Origin: Fimisoma avicola
GTDB lineage: Bacteria; Bacillota; Clostridia; Peptostreptococcales; Anaerovoracaceae
Reading direction: 5' to 3'
Length of the DNA: 20,183 nucleotides
Assembly: GCA_018714945.1 (NCBI GenBank)
Contig: DVMO01000078.1
Coordinates: forward strand, 1-20,183
Part shown: positions 7,596 to 14,047 of the stretch, one piece after another
Position numbering within the stretch: the first letter of the stretch is position 1
Layout of the letters: the number at the start of each line of letters is the position of its first letter
Position numbers and translations under genes: made by a program
The notes under the pieces: model-generated
Database searches by the model: none
Seen by the model: the letters and a program-made list of their open reading frames with translations, nothing else
Told to the model about the DNA's origin: nothing

Positions 7596-7657
7596 TCCCT
7601 GGTCACAAAATGCAGATGCCCGCAGCCAGAAAATGCAGATGTCCGCAGCCAGAAAAG
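7589..7657. repeat. Three tandem 23-bp repeats between the nuclease-like gene and the next promoter
   Basis: Copies lie at 7589-7611, 7612-7634 and 7635-7657, each starting GCAGATG and ending in AAAA plus one base. Copies 2 and 3 differ at two positions; copy 1 diverges in the middle. The last copy ends 3 bp before the -35 of the phosphoribosyltransferase promoter. The rest of 7518-7769 has no gene that I can support. Confidence 0.85.
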
Positions 7658-7660
7658 CCC

Positions 7661-7689
7661 TTGCGCCCCAAAGGATAAATGAGTATAAT
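7661..7689 (+). promoter_or_regulatory. Promoter of the phosphoribosyltransferase operon
   Basis: TTGCGC (7661-7666), a 17-bp spacer and a perfect TATAAT (7684-7689) lie 80 bp upstream of the ATG. The tandem 23-bp repeats sit directly upstream, in the position of activator or operator sites. Confidence 0.65.
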
Positions 7690-7769
7690 AATAGCGTGTT
7701 ATCAGGGTCTGACGGATATTCGGGCCACGAGCACCCGGAAAACTATACCAATGAAAGGAAGCGAGTTTC

Positions 7770-8321
7770 ATGTTTCACGAAATGACCATAGCGGGCGTCA
7801 AAAGGCAGCTGCCCCTCTGCAAAGTAACAGACGACCTTTATATAGCCGCTTTTATAATGTTCAGCGATGTGGAGATCACAAAGGCCGCCGCCGCCGAGCT
7901 TCTCAAAAAAGCACCGGAATTTGATATAATGATAACAGCCGAATCCAAAGGTATACCGCTCACATACGAAATGGCAAGACAGGCGGGTGTGAATGATTAT
8001 GTGGTAGCCCGCAAAGGAGCCAAACTTTACATGACTGACATAGTATCCACTCAGGTGGATTCCATAACTACAGACCATATCCAGACTCTGTGCATCGGAG
8101 GCAAAGAGGCTTCCCAGCTCCGCGGAAAGAGGGTGCTGATCGTCGATGATGTTATCAGCACAGGTGAATCCTTAAGGTCCCTTGAAACCCTTGTAGACCA
8201 GGTGGGTGGAATCATCGTGGGCCGTATGGCCGTGCTGGCCGAAGGCGAAGCCGCAGACAGAGACGATATCATCTATCTGGAAAAGTTACCTGTATTCAAT
8301 CCTGACGGCAGCATAAAATAA
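7770..8321 (+). CDS. Phosphoribosyltransferase, adenine-phosphoribosyltransferase-like
   Basis: This is a 183-residue type I phosphoribosyltransferase, expected to transfer the ribose-5-phosphate of PRPP to a purine-like base in salvage, or to act as a PRPP-sensing regulator. The PRPP motif VLIVDDVISTGES is at 122-134, and the flexible-loop region ARKGAKLYMTD at 80-90 resembles APRT (RK.gKLP). The ending EKLPVFNPDGSIK is also APRT-like. It is distinct enough from housekeeping Apt that I give no symbol. The start with MFHEMTIAGVKRQLPLC fits the N-terminal strand of the family, and GGAAG lies 8 bases before it; an ATG at 7782 is an alternative. It is followed after 21 bp by a small unknown gene on the same strand. 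Confidence 0.85.
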   Translation: MFHEMTIAGVKRQLPLCKVTDDLYIAAFIMFSDVEITKAAAAELLKKAPEFDIMITAESKGIPLTYEMARQAGVNDYVVARKGAKLYMTDIVSTQVDSITTDHIQTLCIGGKEASQLRGKRVLIVDDVISTGESLRSLETLVDQVGGIIVGRMAVLAEGEAADRDDIIYLEKLPVFNPDGSIK

Positions 8322-8342
8322 AGCCGGAGGTGACAGCATTTC

Positions 8343-8666
8343 ATGGACAGTCAAAACATTAAAGAAATAAAACTGGCGCCTGAACCGCCCCTTTATAACT
8401 ATGTGGATATAGCTGTCATGGATTTTCCAAATGGGCGGGATGGCCATCCACGGACCAGATGTAAAGTGACGGCCCAGTTTGGGGACTACGATATAGATCA
8501 GCTCAAGAAACAGGGGCTGGACTATGAAGGAGCCGTTAAATACTACGAGGACTGGTTGTACCGGATAATCAAACTGAACCTGGCTCAGAACTGGACATGC
8601 GTTGAAGGATGGGACCAGGTCATGGGGATCATAGAGAAAAAGCTTGCTGCCAGGTATGACGCATGA
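8343..8666 (+). CDS. Small hypothetical protein downstream of the phosphoribosyltransferase
   Basis: This 107-residue soluble protein is one I do not recognise. It has no signal peptide and no membrane segment. Charged and aromatic residues are frequent (YNYVDIAVMDFPNG, QFGDYDIDQL, YYEDWLYRIIKLNLAQNWTCVEGWDQVMGIIEKKL), which suggests a small alpha/beta fold with a C-terminal amphipathic helix. A strong SD, GGAGGTGA, lies 9 bases before the ATG. It is placed 21 bp after the phosphoribosyltransferase and no promoter is seen between them, so co-transcription is likely and a role in the same process is possible. It ends 2 bp from the stop of a convergent broken lipoprotein gene. Confidence 0.8.
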   Translation: MDSQNIKEIKLAPEPPLYNYVDIAVMDFPNGRDGHPRTRCKVTAQFGDYDIDQLKKQGLDYEGAVKYYEDWLYRIIKLNLAQNWTCVEGWDQVMGIIEKKLAARYDA

Positions 8667-8674
8667 TCTTACCT

Positions 8675-8724
8675 GTATCCTGACAGTATGTGATGATGGT
8701 CTGACCGCTCATTTTTCAGGATAC
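8675..8724 (+). repeat. 9-bp inverted repeat after the hypothetical gene
   Basis: GTATCCTGA (8675-8683) and TCAGGATAC (8716-8724) are perfect reverse complements across 32 bp, with TTTT following. It could be a poor first terminator for the plus-strand operon; the loop is longer than usual. It lies inside the 3' end of the convergent broken gene. Confidence 0.5.
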
Positions 8725-8751
8725 TTTTGATATGATCAGTATAAAAAGACG

Positions 8752-8796
8752 AAGGCTGCTGCTCCCACAAGGCTAAATACGGAGACAGCCTTTTTT
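8752..8796 (+). terminator. Rho-independent terminator of the phosphoribosyltransferase operon
   Basis: The outer stem AAGGCTG (8752-8758) pairs with CAGCCTT (from 8786), the inner stem CTCC / GGAG (8762-8765, 8781-8784) stacks on it, and TTTTTT ends it at 8796. It is embedded in the reading frame of the convergent lipoprotein remnant. Confidence 0.7.
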
Positions 8797-9059
8797 CTTT
8801 TACGGTCTGGTACATGAAATTATAGGCATATTCAGGAAATTGCAGCAGATCAGGGTCGGTTTCTGCATGTTCCAGGGCCCATCCGGCTACATCCGTCTGA
8901 CATGTTTGGTATTCAAGGATGGCGCCGTAAACGGAAGCTCAACTTCATTACTGGCGCAGCCTCCTGCCAGCCAGGTCAGGCATGCGATCATAAAGATAGC
9001 AAGGGTGCAGCATATAAAACGAAAAAAATGCGCATTTGTATGGCTCCTTTCCGAAACAA

Positions 9060-9088
9060 ATTATAAGATCGGATTGATTGCCGTACAA
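9060..9088 (-). promoter_or_regulatory. Promoter of the broken lipoprotein gene
   Basis: On the minus strand TTGTAC (9088-9083), a 17-bp spacer and a perfect TATAAT (9065-9060) precede the SD by about 10 bp. The promoter is intact although the gene is not. Confidence 0.7.
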
Positions 9089-9135
9089 GTACGCACTTTT
9101 TTGTAACTTTGATGTTTTTGCATGCGGCAGCAAAG

Positions 9136-9681
9136 TCAGAGGCTTACTGCCTTTGCAACCTGCTGCGACATGACTGCGGCCACGGCGATCTTCAGCCCGT
9201 CCCCCGGCAGGAAAGGCAGCACGCAGGCAGCCAGCCCCGACCACAAGGAGGCCCCGGTCACGATCATGTACCACATGAGACCAAAGCTGTAGCAGGCGGA
9301 AAGCCCAATGAACATAAAGGCGGCAGAGCCTGCGATCTTTGCAGGCCTTCTCGCCGTGCTGACCTTTCCATTGGCGCCAAGCCCGCATATAAAAGCGCAG
9401 ACAGCATAACCTATTATAAAGCCTCCGGTAGGGCCTGCCAGCACGCCGAGACCGCCTGAGAACCCGGCAAAAACAGGAATACCCAGCGCTCCCGTCATAA
9501 TATAGATGATCTGGCTCAGCAGGCCGTATCTGGGGCCAAGGAGAGAGCCGGCCATATAAGGGCCGATCAGTGCCAGATTGATGGGCACAGGTGTAAAAAA
9601 CAGCGGTATGTTTATCCACGAGCATATACCGGTAAGGGCCGAGAATAAACCGGAAAGCAAGAGCAGATTTGTTTTGGTCAT
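9136..9681 (-). CDS. bioY: Biotin transporter BioY (S component)
   Basis: This 181-residue membrane protein is the substrate-binding S component for biotin of an ECF-type transporter; in many bacteria it works with shared EcfA1A2T encoded elsewhere. It has six predicted hydrophobic segments. The family signature GGLGVLAGPTGGFIIGY is at 76-92, and the N-terminal half has PVPINLALIGPYMAGSLLG, also typical. Length fits the family (about 180-200). The ATG follows the birA stop by one base (TGA-T-ATG) and its SD AAAGGA lies inside the birA 3' end, so the two are translationally linked. No bioM/bioN ATPase or permease is nearby. Pairing with birA makes biotin the substrate with good confidence. Confidence 0.95.
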   Translation of the reverse strand: MTKTNLLLLSGLFSALTGICSWINIPLFFTPVPINLALIGPYMAGSLLGPRYGLLSQIIYIMTGALGIPVFAGFSGGLGVLAGPTGGFIIGYAVCAFICGLGANGKVSTARRPAKIAGSAAFMFIGLSACYSFGLMWYMIVTGASLWSGLAACVLPFLPGDGLKIAVAAVMSQQVAKAVSL

Positions 9682-9682
9682 A

Positions 9683-10681
9683 TCAGTAGTCCTTTCTGAC
9701 AGTAACTTCGCCGCTGGTTATGGTCTCCATTTCACGGGCCTTTCTGCCTTCCAGGTATTCCACCACAAGTCCGCCGTTATCATCGATATCTATGGCGCGC
9801 GCCTTTATACCTCTGCCTCCGTTTTCGGGCAAGGCTCCATAGGCGGTGCCGTAAAGGGTTACAGGTTGTCCCAGTATCATCGAGCGTGATCTGTATTCCC
9901 GGAGGATGGTACGGCGGTCAAATGTTTCGAGGAGACGGAAAAACTTGGAAGTGATGGAAGCCGCAAGCTGATTGCGGCTGAATGCCCCCGAAGAAGCTGT
10001 TATGTAGGCGGCTTTTTCTGCTATGTCATCAGGAAAAACCTGTTCGTAGCAGTTGATCCCGATGCCGATGATGAGACGGCTGATGGTACCCGTTTCAAAA
10101 TTACTTTCTGCTTCTGTAAGAATACCGCAGATTTTTTTCCCGTTCAGATATATGTCGTTTACCCACTTTATCTTAGGCCCCAGGCCGGTCACTTCTTCTA
10201 TGGCCTGACACACACCCAGGGCGGCGATGGTGGAGACGAGCATGGAACGGTCAAGGCCGAAATCCGGTTCAAATGCTATGGTCATATAAAGTCCTTTGGA
10301 ATGGGGCGAATAGAAGGATCGGCCCAGTCTGCCGCGGCCTTTGGTCTGTGCGTCAGCTATGATAAGATGAGGCTCAGCCACAGATCTCAATCTCTTGGCA
10401 TAGTCATTGGTAGAATCCACTTCCTCCAGAAGATGGATCTTACATGGAAAGTCAAGGGAGTCTCTGATGTATGCGGCAGAAAGCAGATCTTCCTCCTGCT
10501 GCAGGAGACGATACCCCACGGAAGCCTTTGATTCGATATCAAAGCCCTCAGCCTGAAGTTTTCTTATGGCTTTCCAGACGGAATTTCGTGACAGGCCGAG
10601 GGTATCTGCAAGCTCCTGCCCCGAAACATATTCAGGTCCTTTGCTGCGAAATATTTCTAAAACTTTTAATTTTGTAGACAT
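9683..10681 (-). CDS. birA: Bifunctional biotin ligase / biotin operon repressor BirA
   Basis: This 332-residue cytoplasmic enzyme makes biotinyl-5'-AMP and attaches biotin to carrier proteins such as acetyl-CoA or pyruvate carboxylase. The N-terminal winged helix (about 1-60, with SGQELADTLGLSRNSVWKAIRKLQAEGF) makes it a group II BirA that can also repress transcription. The ligase core has GRGRLGRSF (115-123, biotinyl-AMP loop), KWVNDI (172-177) and GKKICGIL (181-188); the C-terminal SH3-like domain ends in VRKDY. I chose the ATG at 10681 over the longer frame because GGAGG lies 5 bases before it and the 19 upstream residues do not match the family. It is first in an operon with bioY, behind a near-consensus promoter overlapped by a palindrome that may be its own operator. 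Confidence 0.96.
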   Translation of the reverse strand: MSTKLKVLEIFRSKGPEYVSGQELADTLGLSRNSVWKAIRKLQAEGFDIESKASVGYRLLQQEEDLLSAAYIRDSLDFPCKIHLLEEVDSTNDYAKRLRSVAEPHLIIADAQTKGRGRLGRSFYSPHSKGLYMTIAFEPDFGLDRSMLVSTIAALGVCQAIEEVTGLGPKIKWVNDIYLNGKKICGILTEAESNFETGTISRLIIGIGINCYEQVFPDDIAEKAAYITASSGAFSRNQLAASITSKFFRLLETFDRRTILREYRSRSMILGQPVTLYGTAYGALPENGGRGIKARAIDIDDNGGLVVEYLEGRKAREMETITSGEVTVRKDY

Positions 10682-10709
10682 ATTGACCTCCAGAAGCAGT
10701 GTTGGAAAT

Positions 10710-10738
10710 AGTATATAATAAGCCGGAACAAATGTCAA
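10710..10738 (-). promoter_or_regulatory. Strong promoter of the birA-bioY operon
   Basis: On the minus strand a consensus -35 TTGACA (10738-10733), 17 bp and TATACT (10715-10710) lie about 30 bp before the birA ATG. Confidence 0.8.
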
Positions 10739-10761
10739 CCTGAAATCAAATCAGGGTGACA
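10733..10761. promoter_or_regulatory. Probable BirA operator (imperfect palindrome over the birA -35)
   Basis: TGTCAACCTGA (10733-10743) and TCAGGGTGACA (10751-10761) are reverse complements at 10 of 11 positions across 7 bp. The half-site TGTCAACC resembles the TTGTnAACC half of known BirA boxes, here with 13 bp between the TGTCAACC-type octamers. It covers the -35, which suits autorepression. Assignment to BirA is inferred from position and resemblance. Confidence 0.5.
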
Positions 10762-10806
10762 AATGAAAATTTTACATTTTTATACAGATTTTATGGGAGA
10801 CAAGAC

Positions 10807-10835
10807 TTTATATGAGCGGAAGGCTGTGGTATAAT
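10807..10835 (+). promoter_or_regulatory. secA promoter P1
   Basis: TTTATA (10807-10812), 17 bp and TATAAT (10830-10835) with TG at 10827-10828 form an extended -10 promoter about 125 bp before the secA ATG. Confidence 0.65.
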
Positions 10836-10922
10836 GAACGCAGTGATTTATACCGCCTGAGGGCGCAAGGTAGCGTTCATTGAACCACCTTTGCTTGACT
10901 GGGGGTGGTATAATGAACGCAG
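10826..10922. repeat. 18-bp direct repeat with interposed inverted copy in the secA leader
   Basis: GTGGTATAATGAACGCAG is present at 10826-10843 and 10905-10922. Between them, GCGTTCATT (10873-10881) is the reverse complement of the shared AATGAACGC (10833-10841 and 10912-10920). The middle copy can pair with either side; with the downstream copy the stem extends by ACCACC / GGTGGT after a 2-base mismatch. A smaller stem CGCC / GGCG with loop TGAG lies at 10853-10864. A transcript from P1 would contain the second hairpin. Confidence 0.7.
10906..10914 (+). promoter_or_regulatory. secA promoter P2 (duplicate extended -10)
   Basis: TGGTATAAT repeats the P1 extended -10 exactly, 79 bp downstream. 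No proper -35 stands at 17 bp, so activity rests on the extended -10. Confidence 0.45.
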
Positions 10923-10960
10923 CAGATCAAACCGGCTTATGCCGTAAGGAAGGGGAAAAC

Positions 10961-13741
10961 ATGGGTTTAATGGAAAAGATCCTTGGAGACATGAATTCCA
11001 GGGAAGTCAAGAAAATAGAAAAAATAGCTGACAAGGTCATGGCTTTGGAAGATCAGGTGGCAGCCCTGTCAGATGATGAATTGAGAGGAAAGACAGCCGA
11101 ATTCAAGGAAAGACTGTCGGCAGGTGAAACTCTCGACGATATATTGCCGGAAGCTTTTGCTGTATGCCGTGAAGGAGCCTGGAGAAGCGTAGGTATGAGA
11201 CATTTCCGCGTACAGGTCATAGGCGGTATCGTGCTCCACCAGGGCAGGATCGCCGAGATGAAGACCGGTGAAGGAAAGACTCTGGTAGCGACCCTTGCCG
11301 CCTATCTCAACGCCCTTGAAGGAAAGGGTGTCCATGTGGTGACCGTCAACGACTATCTGGCCAGGCGAGACGCCGAGTGGATGGGAAAGATATATACTTT
11401 CCTGGGCCTGACCGTGGGCTGCGTTGTCCAAGGTATGCGCGATGATGCAAAAAAGGCGGCTTATGATGCGGATATCACATATGGGACCAACAATGAATTC
11501 GGTTTTGACTACCTCAGGGATAACATGGCCATCTACAAAGAGCAGCTTGTCCAGAGAGATCTGAACTTTGCCATCGTCGACGAGGTAGACTCTATCCTGA
11601 TAGACGAGGCCAGGACTCCGCTGATAATTTCCGGAAGAGGAGATAAGTCCACAGACCTGTACCAGAGGGCAGATTCCTGTGTCAGGAGACTGACGGCCGA
11701 AGAAGACTTCACCATCGAGGAAAAGGATAAGAAAGTCACTCTGACTGACGAAGGCGTGGCCAAGTGCGAAAAGTTTTTTGGCATTGAAAACCTGGGAGAT
11801 CCGGAAAACATGGAGATCAACCACCATGTGATCCAGGCCCTCAAGGCAAGAAATATAATGAAGCGCGATGTGGACTACATCGTCAAAGACGGCGAGATCA
11901 TCATAGTTGACGAATTTACCGGCCGTTTCATGTTCGGCCGCCGATACAGCAACGGACTTCATCAGGCTATCGAGGCCAAAGAAGGGGTACTGGTACGATC
12001 CGAGTCAAGGACCCTGGCCACCATCACATTGCAGAACTATTTCCGCATGTATGGCAAGCTGGCCGGAATGACAGGTACAGCCAAGACCGAGGAAGAAGAA
12101 TTCCGCGAGATATACAATATGGATGTTGTGGTGATACCTACCAACAAGCCGGTCATCAGGGAAGATCTTGACGATGCTGTGTTTGCATCAACCGAGGCCA
12201 AGTTCAAGGCCATTCTCGACCGGATCGTTCAGGTCCATCAGACCGGCCAGCCGGTGCTGGTGGGAACTATTTCCATAGAAAATTCCGAACTGCTCAGCGG
12301 AATGCTCAAAAAGAGGGGCATACGCCATAATGTGCTCAATGCCAAGCATCATGAAAAAGAGGCCCAGATCATAGCTGAAGCCGGAAGAAAAGATGCGGTG
12401 ACCATAGCTACCAATATGGCTGGCCGTGGTACCGACATAATCCTGGGCGGCAATCCTGAATTTGAGGCCAGACGGGAAATGGAAAAGCTGGAATACACGC
12501 CGGAACAGATTTCCTTTGCCACCAGTTTTGTCAGCAGTACCGATCCGGTGCTCAATGACGCCAGAGAAGTTTTCAATAAACTGCTGGTCCAGTATAAAGA
12601 AGAAAGGAAAGCGGAGCAGCAGCTGGTGAGAGACCTGGGCGGCCTGTGCATAATAGGTACGGAGCGCCACGAATCCAGGCGTATAGATAATCAGCTGAGA
12701 GGCCGGTCAGGTCGTCAGGGAGACCCAGGACAGACCCAGTTCTTCATTTCCCTTGAGGACGATCTGATGCGGCTTTTCGGCGGCGACAGGATGCAGAGCC
12801 TGATGAGCCGGTTCGGCATGCAGGAAGAAGCTCTTGCCGCAGGAATGCTTTCCAAGACCATAGAAAATGCCCAGAAGAAGGTTGAGAGCCGCAACTTTGA
12901 GATCAGAAAATATGTGCTCCAGTACGACAATGTAATGAACAAGCAGCGTGAGATCATATATGACCAGCGGCGCAGAGTGCTTTTCGGAGAAGATATCAGG
13001 GATTACATCATGGAAATGATGGAGGATCTGGTCAGGACAACCATCCAGCCTATCGTCATCGCCAGCAAATATCCGGAGGAATGGGATCTGGACATGCTCA
13101 ACGAGAACCTGCGGCAGATCACGGCAACATTCGGCGGGATAACATATTCCGATGAAGAAAAGATGGACCTGACAGAAAAAAAGCTGGAAGAAGATGTGCT
13201 GGCCCGGTTCCACAAGCTGTATGAGGAAAAAGAAGCCGAGGTCGGCTCTGCCCGCATGAGGGATAATGAAAAGATGATATTGCTAAGAGTAGTCGATAAC
13301 CGCTGGATGGATCATATTGATGCAATGGACGAACTGAAGCAGGGGATCGGTCTCAGGTCCCTTGGCCAGGTCAATCCGGTTAATGCTTATGCTTCAGAAG
13401 GCTTCGACATGTTTGAGGCCATGGTGGCAGAAATAAGGGAGGAAGCCGTAAGGTACTGCTATAATGTGACCGCCAATACCACCACTCAAAGACGCCAGGT
13501 CATTGTCATAGGAGAAGGAAGAAAAGACGAATTCCGTGACGATGCTGCAGCCATGTCAGACGGCCGGCGGCCATCAGCCCAGCAGTCCATGCCCCAGGCA
13601 GCCCCGACTCCGGATAAGCCGAAGAAGCCGGAGACCTACAGGCGCGAAGCGCCTAAAGTAGGCCGTAACGATCCTTGCCCGTGCGGAAGCAGAAAGAAAT
13701 ACAAGAACTGCTGTATGAAAAAAGATATGGAGCAGCAGTAA
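10961..13741 (+). CDS. secA: Preprotein translocase ATPase SecA
   Basis: This 926-residue motor ATPase drives secretory proteins through SecYEG at the cytoplasmic membrane. Walker A is in MKTGEGKT (100-107), Walker B is DEVDSILIDEARTP (about 208-221), and the second helicase domain has ATNMAGRGTDIILGG and the arginine-finger region QLRGRSGRQGDPG. The C-terminal tail ends in the zinc-binding SEC-C motif CPCGSRKKYKNCC (906-918), which contacts SecB-like chaperones or ribosomes. I chose the ATG at 10961, with GGAAGGGG about 6 bases before it; an in-frame longer start at 10880 would add 27 residues unlike SecA and run through the leader repeats. It is preceded by two promoter-like elements and closed by a strong terminator. 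This is a housekeeping copy, complete. Confidence 0.98.
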   Translation: MGLMEKILGDMNSREVKKIEKIADKVMALEDQVAALSDDELRGKTAEFKERLSAGETLDDILPEAFAVCREGAWRSVGMRHFRVQVIGGIVLHQGRIAEMKTGEGKTLVATLAAYLNALEGKGVHVVTVNDYLARRDAEWMGKIYTFLGLTVGCVVQGMRDDAKKAAYDADITYGTNNEFGFDYLRDNMAIYKEQLVQRDLNFAIVDEVDSILIDEARTPLIISGRGDKSTDLYQRADSCVRRLTAEEDFTIEEKDKKVTLTDEGVAKCEKFFGIENLGDPENMEINHHVIQALKARNIMKRDVDYIVKDGEIIIVDEFTGRFMFGRRYSNGLHQAIEAKEGVLVRSESRTLATITLQNYFRMYGKLAGMTGTAKTEEEEFREIYNMDVVVIPTNKPVIREDLDDAVFASTEAKFKAILDRIVQVHQTGQPVLVGTISIENSELLSGMLKKRGIRHNVLNAKHHEKEAQIIAEAGRKDAVTIATNMAGRGTDIILGGNPEFEARREMEKLEYTPEQISFATSFVSSTDPVLNDAREVFNKLLVQYKEERKAEQQLVRDLGGLCIIGTERHESRRIDNQLRGRSGRQGDPGQTQFFISLEDDLMRLFGGDRMQSLMSRFGMQEEALAAGMLSKTIENAQKKVESRNFEIRKYVLQYDNVMNKQREIIYDQRRRVLFGEDIRDYIMEMMEDLVRTTIQPIVIASKYPEEWDLDMLNENLRQITATFGGITYSDEEKMDLTEKKLEEDVLARFHKLYEEKEAEVGSARMRDNEKMILLRVVDNRWMDHIDAMDELKQGIGLRSLGQVNPVNAYASEGFDMFEAMVAEIREEAVRYCYNVTANTTTQRRQVIVIGEGRKDEFRDDAAAMSDGRRPSAQQSMPQAAPTPDKPKKPETYRREAPKVGRNDPCPCGSRKKYKNCCMKKDMEQQ

Positions 13742-13768
13742 GTTAAAGGACATCGCAAATGATTTTGG

Positions 13769-13792
13769 CCCGGCCAGAAATGGCCGGGTTTT
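13769..13792 (+). terminator. Rho-independent terminator of secA
   Basis: A perfect 8-bp stem CCCGGCCA / TGGCCGGG has a GAAA tetraloop and is followed by TTTT. It lies 28 bp after the secA stop. Confidence 0.92.
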
Positions 13793-13831
13793 CCGGTCAT
13801 TTGAGCCATTAAAAGAGAGAAAGTCTCGCGT

Positions 13832-13990
13832 ATGGATTTTAATGAGATCGTCGAAAAAACCATACCGGGAGTGAACGGAGACACAGCCATATGCGGCGGC
13901 GTTCAGAAAGACTTTTACCCCGGTGTTTGCCGCATATGCCCAAAGACTAAGGACATGGCATCGAAAATCCAGCAGGAGAAGCTCTGGTGA
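13832..13990 (+). CDS. Possible 52-residue cysteine-containing small protein
   Basis: A short open frame lies between the secA terminator and the flavoprotein gene. The product would be 52 residues, soluble, with Cys21, Cys33 and Cys36 (AICGG ... GVCRICP) and a lysine-rich end. The C-x2-C with a third cysteine could bind a metal or FeS cluster with a partner, or the frame could be chance. The codons look like those of neighbouring genes and the sequence is not a shadow of a longer frame. Support is limited: only a weak AGAGAAAG sits before the ATG, and I see no convincing promoter after the terminator. I do not recognise the family. The flavoprotein gene begins 57 bp later. Confidence 0.4.
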   Translation: MDFNEIVEKTIPGVNGDTAICGGVQKDFYPGVCRICPKTKDMASKIQQEKLW

Positions 13991-14047
13991 TGGTCACGAT
14001 GATCGTTTGGCGATGAGAAGGCGCAGAGCCGGAGCAAAGGTGAGAAT

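Larger units (their letters stand above)
8669..9035 (-). pseudogene. Frameshifted small lipoprotein gene
   Basis: On the minus strand a good promoter and the SD AAAGGAG (8 bases from the ATG at 9035) lead into a frame that stops after 15 codons. One extra T in the T7 run after the third codon would restore a lipoprotein signal peptide, FRFICCTLAIFMIACL then LAGGC, with Cys as the lipidated residue. That frame stops about 22 residues later. A second +1 shift near 8930 joins it to an open frame (GAILEYQTC...HHHILSGYR) ending at TAA 8669-8671. The repaired product would be about 121 residues, membrane-anchored outside the cell, with a polar aromatic-rich mature part I do not recognise. Both lesions are single-base losses, one in a T run and one beside a GG, so true decay, phase variation and sequencing error are all possible. 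Present function doubtful. Confidence 0.65.

Noticed and set aside
7549..7785. Open frames on both strands over the 23-bp repeats
   Set aside because: They owe their length to repeat sequence without stops; no RBS and no recognisable protein.
8840..9106. Plus-strand frame of 88 codons between the terminator and bioY
   Set aside because: It is antisense to the lipoprotein remnant, which has promoter, RBS and lipobox; the plus frame has none.
9083..9110. Plus-strand hairpin CGTAC-AA-GTACG before a T-run as a terminator
   Set aside because: A two-base loop cannot form and no plus-strand gene ends there; the bases belong to the lipoprotein promoter.
8948..9625. Long minus-strand frame of 225 codons overlapping bioY
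   Set aside because: It is a shifted frame of bioY plus the broken lipoprotein region; bioY has the family signature and a linked RBS.
10901..10922. T-box riboswitch (GGGTGGTA resemblance before secA)
   Set aside because: No specifier stem, no downstream terminator, and the string is part of a duplicated extended -10 promoter; secA is not a T-box target.
11069..11962. Minus-strand frame of 297 codons inside secA
   Set aside because: SecA is certain here; the antisense frame has no RBS or motif.
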